The notes: a model not told the origin generated them from the sequence alone. A stretch of DNA of 64,000 nucleotides from Metaphire vulgaris (GCA_018105865.1 CM030834.1:2648615-2712614), one strand, 5' to 3'. Counted from the stretch's first letter, positions 1 through 11,129 are shown. A program made the numbers and translations.

Positions 1-191
1 GACGGGCCTGAGTCCTCACATCTTATACCCACATTCAAATAATAGATTCTGAGAAAGTACTTGCAATTTTCCGTGACTGACATATCTGCCTATTTTATAA
101 TGTATTATTGTTGCTTGGTTTTCTCTCTATCTCTCTCAGTCATATCAGAAAATTAATTATTGGCTCTTTCTTATCTTCTGTTTAAACTCAG

Positions 192-385
192 ACCGGTGCA
201 GCCATGTCCCGCTGGATTCAACCACAGTGTAAATGCAGTCAACAAATGCTATGCGGTCGTCCTTCAGCCAATGAATTGGACCGCAGCTCAGGAAAAATGC
301 AGAGCACTGAATCCTAAAGCCCATCTGGTTGTTATCAACAGTCCACTGGAGAATCAAATTATAAGCGAGATACTGAACGAATACG
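192..385 (+). CDS. Lectin gene A, exon 3 (N-terminal half of C-type lectin domain)
   Basis: Exon of a secreted C-type lectin. It follows a pyrimidine-poor but recognisable acceptor (ctcag) and ends at a G|GTAAG donor. It enters in phase 2 and leaves in phase 1, as in the other four copies. The product runs from CPAGFNH through KCYAVV, a W-x-AAQ-x-KC helix and LVVINSPLENQ, which are typical of the first half of a C-type lectin fold with its first three cysteines. The start differs from the other copies (PVQPC instead of a short N/H-R-C). Exons 1 and 2 would lie left of the window, so the gene is partial here. The exon resembles exon 3 of gene E more than that of its neighbour B, including the final codons and donor. 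Confidence 0.88.
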
Positions 386-756
386 GTAAGAATTGTCTTG
401 CCAAAACACTAACCGTGACCACTGTGTTTTGCTCCATGGAAAAATTTCTGTGGACACCCATGACTATAGACGCTTGAATTACTGCAGTTTGTCTTGAGGG
501 TCGATTCGTTAAAGCCCTGACGGCCCCCGACGACAGAAAGCCTGCATGCAGAGGTTGACCACACTACATGGCGCTCCCTACCTTGCGGAGCGGGAGAAGT
601 GGGTCGCTCCGGCCCCTGTTAATCACTAATACTGGAGTTGACCAGATATTCGTTTAATTGTTTATTCATATTTGTAGCTATTTTTAAATCAATATAATAT
701 GTCTAGAAATTTGTTTGAAAATATCATTTTGCAAAACGGTTTTTACTTTTCTTTAG
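386..756 (+). other. Lectin gene A, intron 3
   Basis: Short phase-1 intron. The last ~130 bases are recognisably related to the end of intron 3 of gene B (about 10205-10346). The middle (about 490-625) is GC-richer unique sequence that I cannot place. No repeat is inserted, unlike in the other copies. Confidence 0.7.
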
Positions 757-1043
757 ATTGTCCCGTTTCTCATGGACACAACTGGTTCTGGACTAGCGGC
801 TATCGAAAAAACTCCACTACATGCTCATCTCCACTTGTGTGGAAGTCAAACCTCAGGAACAACCAAGCCATCGAGTATACAAACTGGTGTCCGGGGGAAC
901 CAAATTGCGCCAGTCGAGGACAACACTGCATGACCTTTGCCAAAAACTGCTATGGAGATAGAAATATAAACGGATGGCAGGATGATTTCTGTTCGCACAT
1001 GTTTTGTCCCATGTGTGAGGTCCTGAGATTTAAACAACCATAG
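757..1043 (+). CDS. Lectin gene A, exon 4 (C-terminal half of C-type lectin domain and stop)
   Basis: Begins after tttag and reads D-C-P, then WFWTSGYR, NWCPGEPN, INGWQDDFC and CPMCEV to a TAG. The order is that of the second half of a C-type lectin domain: the EPN triplet sits where the calcium/sugar site lies in mannose-type lectins, and WQD stands where WND is usual. Extra cysteines (CSS, NWC, PNC, NC) suggest additional disulfides. In this family EPN usually goes with mannose/glucose-type ligands; that specificity is inferred, and the WND-to-WQD change could weaken calcium binding. The closest relative in the window is exon 4 of gene B. Confidence 0.88.
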
Positions 1044-2884
1044 ACCGAAAACAGCACAGGAATTAATCGTTGACCTAGTTTATAAGCACATTCATTTCTT
1101 TCCGACTAACTGGTTTTAAAATATTCGGGTGTATCTTAAAACTTCCTGTTTGATTTTCTGGACTTACTGTAACTGGAACTTATTTATAATTTGTTATCCT
1201 AGAATATTTTAGTGAACAATGATGACGGTGCTCTATAATCTACATCCATTTGTAAAAGACCGGATCATTCTAGAGATCAGTCAGTGAGAAACAGCGAGAC
1301 CGAACTATGGAGGAAATGCCAATTGGTAGAGACATGTGTCTTAATTAAACCTACAGCGTGGGCCAATAGGACCGGTACTATCCTGTTTCGGTGTAACTAT
1401 TTTCACAACATCTTGGTCAAAATACATGAAATTATTGAAATCTGGTGCACTTTTACGGAGTTATCCTGAATGCAGGCATTTAAGGTTTTCATTCACATAC
1501 AAAAGTGCAGTGGCGTCATCTAACAGGAACCGGGCTATGGGTCGGACCCGTTTATACAAAATATTAGCTATGATGTTTGATTAACTAACTATTATCCGTC
1601 CATTTTAGTTAAGTTAAATACCTTAGGTTTTATCCCTCAGATACAGTGCCCCTGGGTCACCCTGACCAGTGGCGTGCCAAGAGTGGTGGTCGCCCCGGGA
1701 GAAATTTAACTTCGATGCCTCGCGACACACACCTGGGTTAGAAGTTAACGAGCCAAAAAATTTCGGCGAGACAATTTGGATGCACTTATTTGGTGTGGAC
1801 GCCAGGGTCCAATATCGATGATTCGAAAGGGTTTTCATGTAGAAAGTGTTGACCAGCAAAAAAAAGTTACCGAGTCAAATCGGATGCCCCCCCCCAATCT
1901 GGTGGATGCCTGGGGTACCGTCCCACCGGCCACCCTCTGCACTCCGCTGCTCCTGACACCGGGTGCACCTTTGCCTTACTACCCCGAGATAAAAAAATCG
2001 CATAGAATTTGCACAACTGTCACGTATCGGTCTCAACCCGCATAAAGGACCTGGCCCACATAATCCTCGTGTCTGCGCTGATGCTCTGAATATCTGGCGG
2101 ATGTGATACCAGAAATTAGTCAGACATTCAGCAACGTTTGAGCGCATGACATGAAGCTAATTGCTTTCAATGCAGTGCCTGTGACCGAATCGCTATTTTG
2201 ATTGGCTACTCCGGTCGCTTAATATAGGAATTTGAGAGCAATTAGCATGCTTGGCTCATATTTTAGTATTTGTTTGAAAGGAGTCGGTGAAATGTTGTGA
2301 ATTAGGCTATGATGTAATAATATTTGGAGGTTTCATTGCTGGTTCTAATGTAGCTGAAGAATTATGAATTCTTTTCAAGAGTTGAAGATTCGACTTGAAA
2401 TGTGTGCAGTGAATTGCAATAGTCCAGACCACTAGATATCAAGACATTAACCAGAGGAATGATTGCCGTAGAAGGAATTATTTGTCGGATTCTGCGTGCG
2501 TCTTAACTGTTACAGTGTATATAGTGAGCATATAAGACAGGCTGAATCAATGTGCTTTGAGAGCGAGAGGTTGCTAACAAGGAATACACTGATAACACTG
2601 ATCAACAAATTTTATACAAGATTTTGTTTCCTCTACAAATTCTGGTGAAACTAATAGATTTTTACACTGTATTTGGTGAACACAGATATGTAGCAAATCT
2701 TTCTCAGCCAACAGTTAACACTGATAATTAATTAACTGATTGCCATTTTGAGTGTTCATTAAGTCTTTCCCATGATAAGAAAACTGTCGTTGTATTACTA
2801 AATGGCTCTGTCGCAGTAAAAATCGATAACTTCTTCGTAATAATAATTAATTATAGTAATTATAGTGGTCTTCACGAACATAGG
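1044..2884. other. Intergenic region downstream of lectin gene A
   Basis: From 1044 to about 1480 the sequence is related to the region after gene B (about 10640-11100), so the two share a duplicated 3' flank. At 1509 and 1670 there are starts reading CAGTGGCGT, like the ends of the short DNA elements elsewhere, and 1510-2050 is probably a mixture of degraded elements of that kind, but I found no matching right ends. From about 2050 to 2880 I see no gene and no clear repeat, only AT-rich sequence. Confidence 0.4.
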
Positions 2885-3600
2885 GTGATGCCAACTAAAA
2901 CACTTGAAGTTCTGAGCACCGCTGCGCGAATGATCTACCAGGCCAAACTCGGGGATCATGTAACACCACTGCTTCGTGACTTACATTGGCTGTCTGTGCC
3001 GGCGGAACGTATTAATTTCATTCAAGCTTGTGACGCTGGTCTTCTGCTGCCTGAATGGTGCAGGTCCTGCGTATCTGACGACCGAACTGAAACGTGTCGC
3101 CGACTTGGAAGGTCGGCAACGCCTGAGATCCGCCATGTCTGCCTCACTGACTGTCCCGAGGACGCGTCTCCGCACCGTAGCCTCCGTAGGAGACCGCGCA
3201 TTTCATGTGGCTGCCGCTAGCAGTGGCCTAGCCACGGGGAAGGTTGGGGGTTAAAACCCCCCATTGGACGGCGAAAAAAATTTTTCTATGTATTCCCATG
3301 CAATTTTTATTTTTTGAGGCGATTTTTGGCAATTTTTGGTGAAACATACCTCTTGGCGGCTATTGACGATTTTTTTTCAACCCCCCCTTCCGGAAATCCT
3401 GGCTACGCCACTGGCCGCTAGGGCTGGAACGGCCTACCTCCATCCGTTCAACTTTCCCCTTCGCTCAACATTTTCAAAAAGAGGCTAAAATCTTGGTTAT
3501 TCCGCACTAGTTACGAACTTTAACTCTGTAATGTGTTCATGCTGTCCACCTGTGGACGAGGCACCACAATAATCTGAACGTTACTTACTTACTTGCAATC
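2885..3600 (+). mobile_element. LINE 3' fragment (L2/CR1-type reverse transcriptase C-terminus), degraded
   Basis: Across two frames the + strand reads STAARMIYQAK, DHVTPLLRDLHWL and PAYLTTELKR, then SVGDRAFHVAAA. That is the thumb and C-terminal tail region of L2/CR1-type non-LTR retrotransposon polymerases (LHWLPV...AYLSDL...FGDRAFSVAAP). The frame is interrupted by a frameshift near 3050 and by a 193-bp element inserted at 3221-3413; the LINE frame resumes at 3422 (RAGTAYLHPFNF). The fragment ends near a short TTAC-type tandem tail (about 3582-3596), as expected for the 3' end. It is not functional. Confidence 0.75.
3221..3413. mobile_element. Short hAT-like inverted-repeat element (CAGTGGC family)
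   Basis: Starts CAGTGGCCTAGCC and ends GGCTACGCCACTG, an imperfect terminal inverted repeat. It is flanked on both sides by exactly GCCGCTAG (3213-3220 and 3414-3421), an 8-bp target duplication of the hAT type. It interrupts the LINE reading frame, which resumes on the right side. 193 bp long, without coding capacity. Confidence 0.9.
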
Positions 3601-4740
3601 ACCTCATTATTATAAAGCCTCAAGTGAATACTATGGGTGTAGCCACGAGTGGCATGGCGGGCCGCTCCCCACCCCCACCCCACAGTCATGACCTTGGAGA
3701 AAATGTTTGGAGATCGGGGGCATGGTTAGGCTGACTGTTATCAGAATCAATACACGTCGCTTTATTGCCGCTTTTGACAAATCAATAATAAATCAAAATT
3801 AAATTCCTAAAATATCACCCACCATTTAATTCTAATATGATTCTGAACTTATGCAGCTGGGGCGTCCGAGTTGGCTGATCGAAACTTAAAAGTATTTGTT
3901 TATAATCCACATATGACACCCGTGCAGGCGAACCGCCGTGTAGGCGAATTATCCTGTTCTTAATTGAGAGTCAATTAGCCTATAGTCGATGACTGACTAA
4001 TGTTTAAAATATTGTACACTGTGAGCCAATAAAATCATGCCACTGTATATCTGTTAATAACCTTGGCAAATGTGAACCGATTTTCAAAATGTTTTCACTA
4101 TTTGACTACCAAAACTGAAACAAGTGGGAAAATAAGATGTGCCAAACTAGCGATTAACATGCTATAGCTAGTGCAACAAGCCACAAATGCAAATTGCACA
4201 AGGTGAGAGTGAGACCAAGAAAGAAACCATTCTTATTGCAAATATATTGTGAACAAATGTAACAGTTAACGACGTAAACGAAGTACCAGTTGAAACAGTA
4301 AATAGATACGAACGCTATTTATGAAAACTGGCTTATTAAATTTTGGGAGTAATTAATTATATTGGTTTTCACACATGCTGATGCCCACTTAACCACATGC
4401 TATCACGTTATTATTAGAAAGCGTCAGTGAAGGCCATTGACGTAGTAGCTAAGAAAGGCGTGGCCGGCCGCACCTATCAGTCATGACCTTGGAGAAATTT
4501 TTCGGAAAGCGGGGGAGGGGGAGGATTTGTTAGCAGAATCGATAGACGCAACTGTATTACGTTTTTGGCCAATCAGTAACAAATCAAAATTACAGTCCTT
4601 AAAATATTGCAAAAACGCCCAATGTATATTATATCGACATATCCACTATCCAGGTTGTACTGCCATCAGAACTGGTTTCTGGAACAACGACAGCGGACTA
4701 AAATATAAACATTTAGTTACAGACAAAATACCTATTGTCT
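3600..4740. repeat. Intergenic stretch with an internal duplicated segment
   Basis: About 180 bp around 3640-3840 is repeated in altered form around 4440-4620: both contain a GGCC-rich start, CAGTCATGACCTTGGAGAAA, a G-rich run, then CAATCAGTAAC/CAATAATAA-like and CAAATCAAAATTA. They are two diverged copies of one unidentified repeat in direct orientation. Between them (3850-4430) I see only AT-rich sequence with no gene. Confidence 0.55.
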
Positions 4741-4741
4741 G

Positions 4742-4744
<3 letters not shown>

Positions 4745-4797
<53 letters not shown>
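4745..4797. repeat. (TA)n microsatellite
   Basis: About 26 uninterrupted TA dinucleotides. Apparent peptides across it are poly-Ile/Tyr artefacts. Confidence 0.97.
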
Positions 4798-4798
<1 letters not shown>

Positions 4799-4839
4799 CG
4801 CTGAGTGTCCAAGCCAAGTAATTATCTTAGTTTTGTTCA

Positions 4840-6054
4840 GAATCTTTATCTGTCTGCATCGTTTGTGATGGACGTTAGATAGTGAGAACGCCTTCATGAA
4901 CATACTGGTGATAGTTGATCGTTTTGGGCAATAAGTACTCTGGAGACGGTCTTCTTCTATGTAGATAGGTGGAGGAGGGGCAGGCGGTACCTTTACAAGT
5001 TGTGCTCTTTCAGTAATCAAATCAAATTATCTCCTTGTTTCGTTCTCTCTGCTGCTCGATACCTTAAGGCAGGGATGGGCAAAGTGCGGCCCGCCAGCCG
5101 AATGCGGCCCTCGAAGCCCTTTTGTGCGGCCCCCGACATCGAGAAATATTGCATTAATGTGCGGCCCTCTAAACATATGAAACATTTGATAACGCCTCAC
5201 TTAAAAATTCAGCATTCAAATTGTATTTACAATTTGGCACTTGATCGTTAACTAGAAATAATGCTTTTAATATTTACGAATCTTTCTTCGACTTGACAGT
5301 CTTGGCTTATTAATAATTGACTTAGGCCTATACTGAACGGTATACAGTATAATAAGCCTACGCTATGTTAAAGTCGTTTTGGAGACTACTTATAAATTTA
5401 ATTATAACTGCCGACAAAACTTGTGCGGCCCTCGGTTTCCGTCACAGACACTTTTGCGGCCCTCGGATAAAAATTTGTGCCCATCACTGCCTTAAGGTCA
5501 TTCGCATCGCATGGTCTCAATAGAGATTTTAAGACCTATTGTAGAATATTTTACTTTGCTTACAACACAGGCTTTATATTTTAGTTTCCTTTCTATTTCA
5601 TCTTGTGCGTCTTTAACTATACCTGTGATCACTTATCAGTATACTAGTTACATTGATTCACGCGATCGAGAACATAGATATGCATATTACATTTATATTG
5701 ACTTCTGCTCTTGAACAAACAAATTTTCAAAATCCGCAATGCCCCATAACAATTATCAGGCATAACTTGACCTCTAAAATCTCTCCATATGACTATAATT
5801 TAGGCGAAAGCAGTAGCAGTAGTACTGACGCGAACGTTTGCGCGAATCGATTTTTCAACGGCAGATCCATTCTTTCTGCCGCCATACGCTTAAGAATCCT
5901 AGCCTGCGACTCCAGCACATGACCATGAGATAGTGAATGTAATGATGGCTAGCATTTCTTCTCTCCTCTGTCATTAATAAAGGTATTATTAAGCGTAGAG
6001 AACGCTTTCGTAGTTCTGTTCGGAATTTAAAGCTGTATCGTTTGCGAAACAGTC
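4840..6054 (+). repeat. Duplicated upstream block of lectin gene B
   Basis: This 5' flank recurs before gene C (about 18800-19685), gene D (34790-35830 and again 35960-37030) and gene E (about 49400-50181). Shared landmarks are the GTACTCTGG-AGACGGTCTTC stretch, the TTTATATTGACT stretch and the TTCTGTTCGG/C-AATTTAAAGC stretch just before the start codon. It must hold the promoter, but I cannot point to a convincing TATA box. Copy B carries a 420-bp inserted element (separate entry). Confidence 0.7.
5070..5489. mobile_element. hAT-like element, GCGGCCC-rich family, copy 1
   Basis: Ends CAGGGATGGGC and GCCCATCACTG form an inverted repeat, and CCTTAAGG is duplicated exactly on both sides (5062-5069, 5490-5497). 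The homologous flank of genes C (about 19105) and E (about 49605) reads straight through without it, so the insertion is seen against empty paralogous sites. It contains repeated TGCGGCCC blocks. Copy 2, in inverted orientation, is at 40232-40647. Confidence 0.95.
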
Positions 6055-6236
6055 ATGTCTTTTACCGTTGGTCTGTTTCTGCAGTTGTTGTTATCTGCAT
6101 TTTGGTCAAACGCTCAAACGACGTCATCGGATCGAGACAAAGGCGAAGATTACGTCTCGAATCTCGAATACATTTGGCAGTCTTTGCAAAAATTCGTCAA
6201 AATTTGGAGCATCAGAGCTGTTCTCGAGATGGGTCT
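6055..6236 (+). CDS. Lectin gene B, exon 1 (signal peptide and stalk; one-base deletion)
   Basis: The ATG opens MSFTVGLFLQLLLSAFW, a good signal peptide, followed by SNAQTTSSDRDKGEDYVSN as in gene E. Compared with E one base is missing near 6188, so the stalk after WQSL changes frame. The two donors that keep E in frame (after 6232 or 6241) would leave B out of frame with exon 2. A third GT, after 6236 (TCT|GTACAG), gives phase 2 and restores the downstream frame. I therefore end the exon at 6236, but this choice is inferred from frame. With it, the gene would encode about 261 residues. If that donor is not used, B is a pseudogene. Confidence 0.6.
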
Positions 6237-6898
6237 GTACAGTAGTTCTCATAAAAATTTGTGGTTTTAAGTGTTCAACAGCAATAGCGAATGACTTGAA
6301 ATGCAACTGACATTTGTAAAGTTATACAAGATGCTCTAATTCGACTCCATTTATATTCTGTGAGCCAGTTTTTCACAGACTAGCATTATGAACTAGCAAG
6401 AAAAAGCTCGGTTTCACTGTAGACATTCAAATTGCTACTCAATGTCCAGTTTCTAAATGCAGGCAAAAGAACTCTATTTAACTGATATAGTAATAATGAC
6501 TGAACATAATAAATGTTTTGCACTACATAATCTGAACAAAAAAACAGATCTGCATTAACGATTTTCTTATTTTCCTGTTAAACACTTTTAATAAGCACCG
6601 ATTCTTAATATAGTGCAAGTTATGTCACATTTATTTCATGATCGCATTGAACTGCATGTATTTGCTCTCAAATCAATAAAAATATGAATTACTTTCTCCT
6701 CTTCATGTTTCTGTAAAAATTGTCTCACCAGTAATAGTGCTGAAGATGACTATAAAATTGCAGTGACGAATTGGATGTTCTATTTTCATCTCTTCTATGA
6801 GGGACAGAATCACACTGCTTGTTTAATTGGCATCTACAAACCCGATATCTCATTGCTAATATTAATTAATGAAAACCATAATTAGACTATTTCTATAG

Positions 6899-7024
6899 GC
6901 CGAAGACAGCACGGCATCGAAGAAATGATGACGATACCAGCGCAAGTTATTCTGAAATCCTCGCTGCCATAGAGGAGATGAATCGCCTCCTCGACAGTTT
7001 AAATCAGTATCATCAGAAAACTAG
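6899..7024 (+). CDS. Lectin gene B, exon 2 (basic and leucine-rich neck)
   Basis: Acceptor tctatag, donor AG|GTTAGT, phase 2 on both sides (a symmetric exon). It reads PKTARHRRNDDD, then a short amphipathic stretch EILAAIEEMNRLLDSLN with hydrophobic residues at heptad-like spacing, suggesting a small coiled-coil neck for oligomerisation. That role is inferred from pattern. The run RHRR could be a proteolytic site. The frame is open. Confidence 0.85.
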
Positions 7025-8883
7025 GTTAGTCACATCTTAGGCAGATTTATTTTTAGGGAAGCCTTTATCAGCATACGCTAGAAACAAAGGGCAAAGTTGA
7101 GTTAAGCAAATTTAATAATTAGACCGTGGGTGCTACTCTATTAGTAACGGGCATTTATATTTTTAATGAATTTGAAATATTCCAAAATAACGACTTTAAG
7201 CGAGGCTAGTAAATTCCTGCCAAACCAGCTCACAGCATCACCATGTCGCGGAAGTGAATGGCAGAGTGGAGGATTGCCTGCTAGGACTATTCCATCCGTG
7301 GTGAAGTTTCTTGCACTGAAGTACCACCTTGGGCGTTAGGCGAAGTGGGGAGGTCTAGCAAGAAAGCTGGAAACAAAGGCAAATATGAGCAATGTCAACC
7401 ACGATCCTCCGAGCTGGAGTTTGGGTGTCGGACCAGCAACTCGAAACAGGAAAACAACAACGATGTAGTCGCCCAATGCTCCAGAAGGGACAGAATGATC
7501 TACACTATTCTACAATAGATCTAAGTCTAAGTAGCACGTTTAAGGTTATGTAAACATCATGTTTTACAGACCACTGATTCACGTGATAACCTAGACCTCG
7601 CGCCATGTCCTGTGTTCTTTTAAATGCATTTTTCGTTTCTACCAACCAACTCTTAGCAAGTCCACAGACTCATGGCATCGAAAAACAGGCATTTGTATGC
7701 AACATTTTTGTGTTGCCCGATATTGTGTATTGCCGTTTAAGACAACGACGTTTGCTTATGATCTGTAACCTGACATTGTCGAAAAACATGAAGAGAAAAC
7801 AAGTAGACCCTATGCATTAAACCTCTTCTAGTCGGTTTCAAATGATCGTGTTACTGTATAGGTCCTATCAGTGGCGTAGCCAGGATTTCCGGAAGGGGTT
7901 TTTTGACTTTCACCGTGAAAAACTTTCGAAAAATTTTGTCAAGAAAAAAGGTAATTGTCGATTTTCCTTCCTTTGTTTGATTCTTTTTAGGCGCTGTCAA
8001 GAAAAAAGAAAAAAGGTCGTCTCCTAAATCTTCTATAGCGCTTCGCAGTTTCGCTCGACAGCCAAAGGGGTTCACTCTTTAAACCACGCCCGGAAATCAA
8101 ATGTGTATGAAAACACATTTTAAAAATTTATTTTCGACCTTAAAGGTGGGGTTTTAACCCCAAGCCCCTCCTTCTTGCCTACGCCATTGGACCCCATTGC
8201 GAGAAACCGAGAAAAAAGCAATTGATGAAATGACAATAACCTCCACGTAATATCGCTATATGCTGATTGTTTTTTTAGTTTGTAGGCTTTCAAATCTATG
8301 TCTTAGAGCCTATATACAGCTTTCTATTTCATTTCATATTTGATCTGCACTGCCTTTACAATCTGCTGAACTTAAGAACGTCGAGGTCATCGAATGCTTC
8401 TACATCAAACTTTTATAGCCATGCAATAAAACAAATTTATATTAAAGAGAAAATGAGTTTAAACTCATAAAAATATAGACTGGCTGGAAGGTTATATATG
8501 TAGTTAAACTAAGTGGAACATTTCAACTGAGATGAAATATTTAAAAATGAAATGCTACTAAAGTTTAAGTCACGTAGATCAATAGTAGACATTCTGATCA
8601 AAACAGCGCAATGTCCACTGTACACTGTACAGCCTGAAACGTTTAGGAACCTGCGTACAATGTGATGTATACCGCTTTAATCGGTGTTATTTATTCTGCA
8701 TTTATTTTATTAGCATGTGATGTCTATTTAGGACAACAGTAGTTAATAATAACTCGATTTTAAGAAACACCACAAAAGCCATGTCCTTTCCTCCTCGTGC
8801 GCGCATTACTCAGTTCACTAGTGCTGCATTTTGTTGTTGTTGGAAAAATTCGATTAACTCAAAACTCTTCTGCTTGTCTTCAG
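7025..8883 (+). other. Lectin gene B, intron 2
   Basis: Contains a block at about 7190-7540 that is conserved in intron 2 of C, D and E (around 22740-23090, 39190-39540, 51290-51650), and the inserted element 7869-8189. The remainder (8190-8880) is also shared between units, including the region just before exon 3. No other gene seen. Confidence 0.7.
7869..8189. mobile_element. Short CAGTGGCGTAGCC element in intron 2 of gene B
   Basis: Ends CAGTGGCGTAGCCAGG and CCTACGCCATTG. Flanks GGTCCTAT and GACCCCAT look like a decayed 8-bp duplication. The same insertion is present at the same place in gene C (23631-23877) and gene D (39877-40111) with different internal deletions, so it predates the separation of those units. 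Gene E lacks it; its sequence there has a deletion starting at the same point. Confidence 0.85.
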
Positions 8884-9071
8884 CAATTGGTGTCCACCTG
8901 AATTTAGCCACGGAGCGAAATCTGTCGATAAATGCTATGCAGTCGTCACTCAGCCAATGACTTGGAGCGCAGCTCAAACAAAATGCAGAGCCCTGAATGC
9001 TGACTCCCATTTGGTTGTTATCAACAGTCCATTGGAAAATCAAATCGTAAGCGAAATACTGAATGACTTCA
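8884..9071 (+). CDS. Lectin gene B, exon 3 (N-terminal half of C-type lectin domain)
   Basis: Acceptor cttcag, donor A|GTAAGT, phases 2 and 1. It reads WCPPEFSH, KCYAVVTQPM, W-SAAQTKC and HLVVINSPLENQ. It has the cysteines expected of the first half-domain and an open frame throughout. Confidence 0.88.
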
Positions 9072-9289
9072 GTAAGTATTGACTCGTTTGATTTCTTTGA
9101 TTAATGGCATAGTGGCAATAAGAGTAATTGCCTTTGCGTGGCATTAGCCTTAACTGACCCACCGTTATCCAGTTGGTGACCGGGGTGATATTGGCCTCAA
9201 GCAAAATTTTGCTTTGTGTATGGTTGCATCAATAATTGTTAACTGCTTTGATTTTTAAGTCAAAGGCAAGCATTCTGGCAACTTTTGCA

Positions 9290-9800
9290 AAGAGACACGA
9301 TTAACAGTGCTCAGAAGCCACTTTTGGTCTGTCCTCTTGTACAGAACAGAAACATGGGCTATATCCAAAGTCATGCAGAAGAAACTGAAAGCGGTTTTTA
9401 CAAAGAATGCTCAAGATCTCATGGACGGGAAAGAAGGTCAATGAAGAGATCTTAAATGGAGTTGAAACAGTGGCGTAGCGTGACTTTTGGTCAAGCTGAA
9501 GAGAAAAAGTCGTCAGCACGTTCTTAAATGGGGTTAGTTGGAATAGAAAGAGGTCTGACGGTTACCATAAGAATATGCAACTTTTCCTCTCCGGACACTT
9601 ATTGAGGAAGGAAGGCTTGGAGCTTTTGGCAGTAACTGGAAGGGCGGAGGAACAATGCGCTAGAGGAAGGCAAAGAAACGCATACATAGATTGCCTACGA
9701 GAAGAAATAGAGTGACGAATAACATCGAATTAATAAGAACAAGTCAAAATCGAAACAGAATATCAATGGTCGCTAACATAAAATATACAACACTTATTGT
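9290..9800 (+). mobile_element. Decayed RTE-type LINE 3' end in intron 3 of gene B
   Basis: Closely resembles the 3' part of the better preserved element at 11670-12776 (for example the TAACAGTGCTCA, ACATGGGCTATA and GAAGAGATCTTAAATG stretches match its C-terminal coding part), but with many indels and stops. A CAGTGGCGTAGCG start at about 9472 suggests a small DNA element fragment landed inside it. Confidence 0.65.
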
Positions 9801-10034
9801 CACCTAACCCTAACCCCAGCTATGATAGCGCGCTATATAAATCGCCGTTTATAATAGAAAAGCAGTGAAAACTGTAGTAGAATTTCAATCTTTTGCTTAG
9901 GAAATTTCGGCATCTGAAGAACTTGTTAGTGACGGCTAAGATACTAAATCATAACGCATTTTAACGCAATTTTTATCGGGAACAGACGACAGTAGTTTTC
10001 ACACAGAGCAGAGCCTAATGTACCACTTCAAACC

Positions 10035-10098
<64 letters not shown>
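10035..10098. repeat. (ATT)n microsatellite
   Basis: About 21 uninterrupted trinucleotide units in intron 3 of gene B. Confidence 0.97.
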
Positions 10099-10099
<1 letters not shown>

Positions 10100-10346
10100 A
10101 ATAGCTCACAGACCTAAGCATTTTGAACTCTCGTCCATTTCAGTTTCCTTGTCGCAATATTCACTTTATAACAAATTCCTTACTTACTGAATTGGACGAT
10201 TGAAGGTGGACAGTCACTCACAATGGAGTTGACCAGATACTAGTCTAATTGCCTTATTGTATTAGAAACTATTTTTGAATCAATATCATCTGTTGAAAAA
10301 TTTCGAAAATGTCATTTGTCAAAAACGGCCTGCTTCTTTTCTCTAG

Positions 10347-10636
10347 ATTGCTCAGGTTCTAGTCAGGACAACTGGTTCTGGACTAGCGGCTATCGACAAG
10401 ACTGCAGTAACTGCTCTTCTCCATATGTATGGAAGCCAAAACTCGAGGAACAGCAAGCCATCGACTACAAAAACTGGTGTCCGGGGGAACCAAATTTCGT
10501 CAATCGAGCTCAACGCTGCATCACCTTCGCCAAAGACTGCGCTGGGGATAGAAATGTAAACGGATGGCAGGATGACTCTTGTTCATTAAACCTTTGCCCC
10601 ATGTGTGAGGTCATGAGACTTGTTGAACAACCATAG
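10347..10636 (+). CDS. Lectin gene B, exon 4 (C-terminal half of C-type lectin domain and stop)
   Basis: Begins after ctctag in phase 1 and reads WFWTSGYRQD, NWCPGEPN, VNGWQDDSC and CPMCEV to TAG. EPN is kept at the sugar-site position and WQD replaces WND. The cysteine that follows EPN in the other copies is replaced by Phe here, so one predicted disulfide is probably lost. It is a sister of exon 4 of gene A. Downstream there is no obvious AATAAA close to the stop. Confidence 0.88.
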
Positions 10637-10822
10637 CCAGAAGGCAACACATGAATTAATCGTTGACCTTTATAAGCACACTCATTTTATTCCGATTAAC
10701 ATACAAAACAATAATAGTTTTAAAATATTCGAGTATATTTTAAAACTGCCTGTTTGATTTTCTGTACTTACTGTAACTGGAACGTATTTTGTAATTCGTT
10801 ATCCTAGAATATATTAGTGTGA

Positions 10823-10953
10823 CAATGATGATGATGACGATGATGATGATGACGATGATGATGATGATGATTATGATTATGATGGTGATAATAATAATGC
10901 TGATGCTGATAATAATAATGCTGATGCTGATTATAATAATAACAATACTACTG
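10823..10953. repeat. Compound GAT/AAT microsatellite
   Basis: Irregular run of GATGAT, GATAATAAT and GCTGAT units. Reading frames through it are artefacts. Confidence 0.9.
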
Positions 10954-11129
10954 ATAATAGTAATGTAGTTTTGCATTACCAGTTCTAATGCCTAATAAGA
11001 TCAATCGACAGTGCTCCATAATATAGTCCAGCCGTAAAGGACCATATATCATTCCAGAGATCAGTCAGTGGGAAACAGCGATACCGAACTATGGACATAT
11101 TTATCAGTCACAAATGCGCCGCAGCTGTT

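Noticed and set aside
160..477. Continuous reading across the exon 3 donor of gene A, and similar read-through starts at 24469 and 41471
   Set aside because: These extend an exon into its introns; splice sites shared by five paralogues define shorter exons.
4646..5020. Open frame of 124 codons on the minus strand
   Set aside because: It crosses the (TA)n run (poly Ile/Tyr) and non-coding upstream sequence of gene B.
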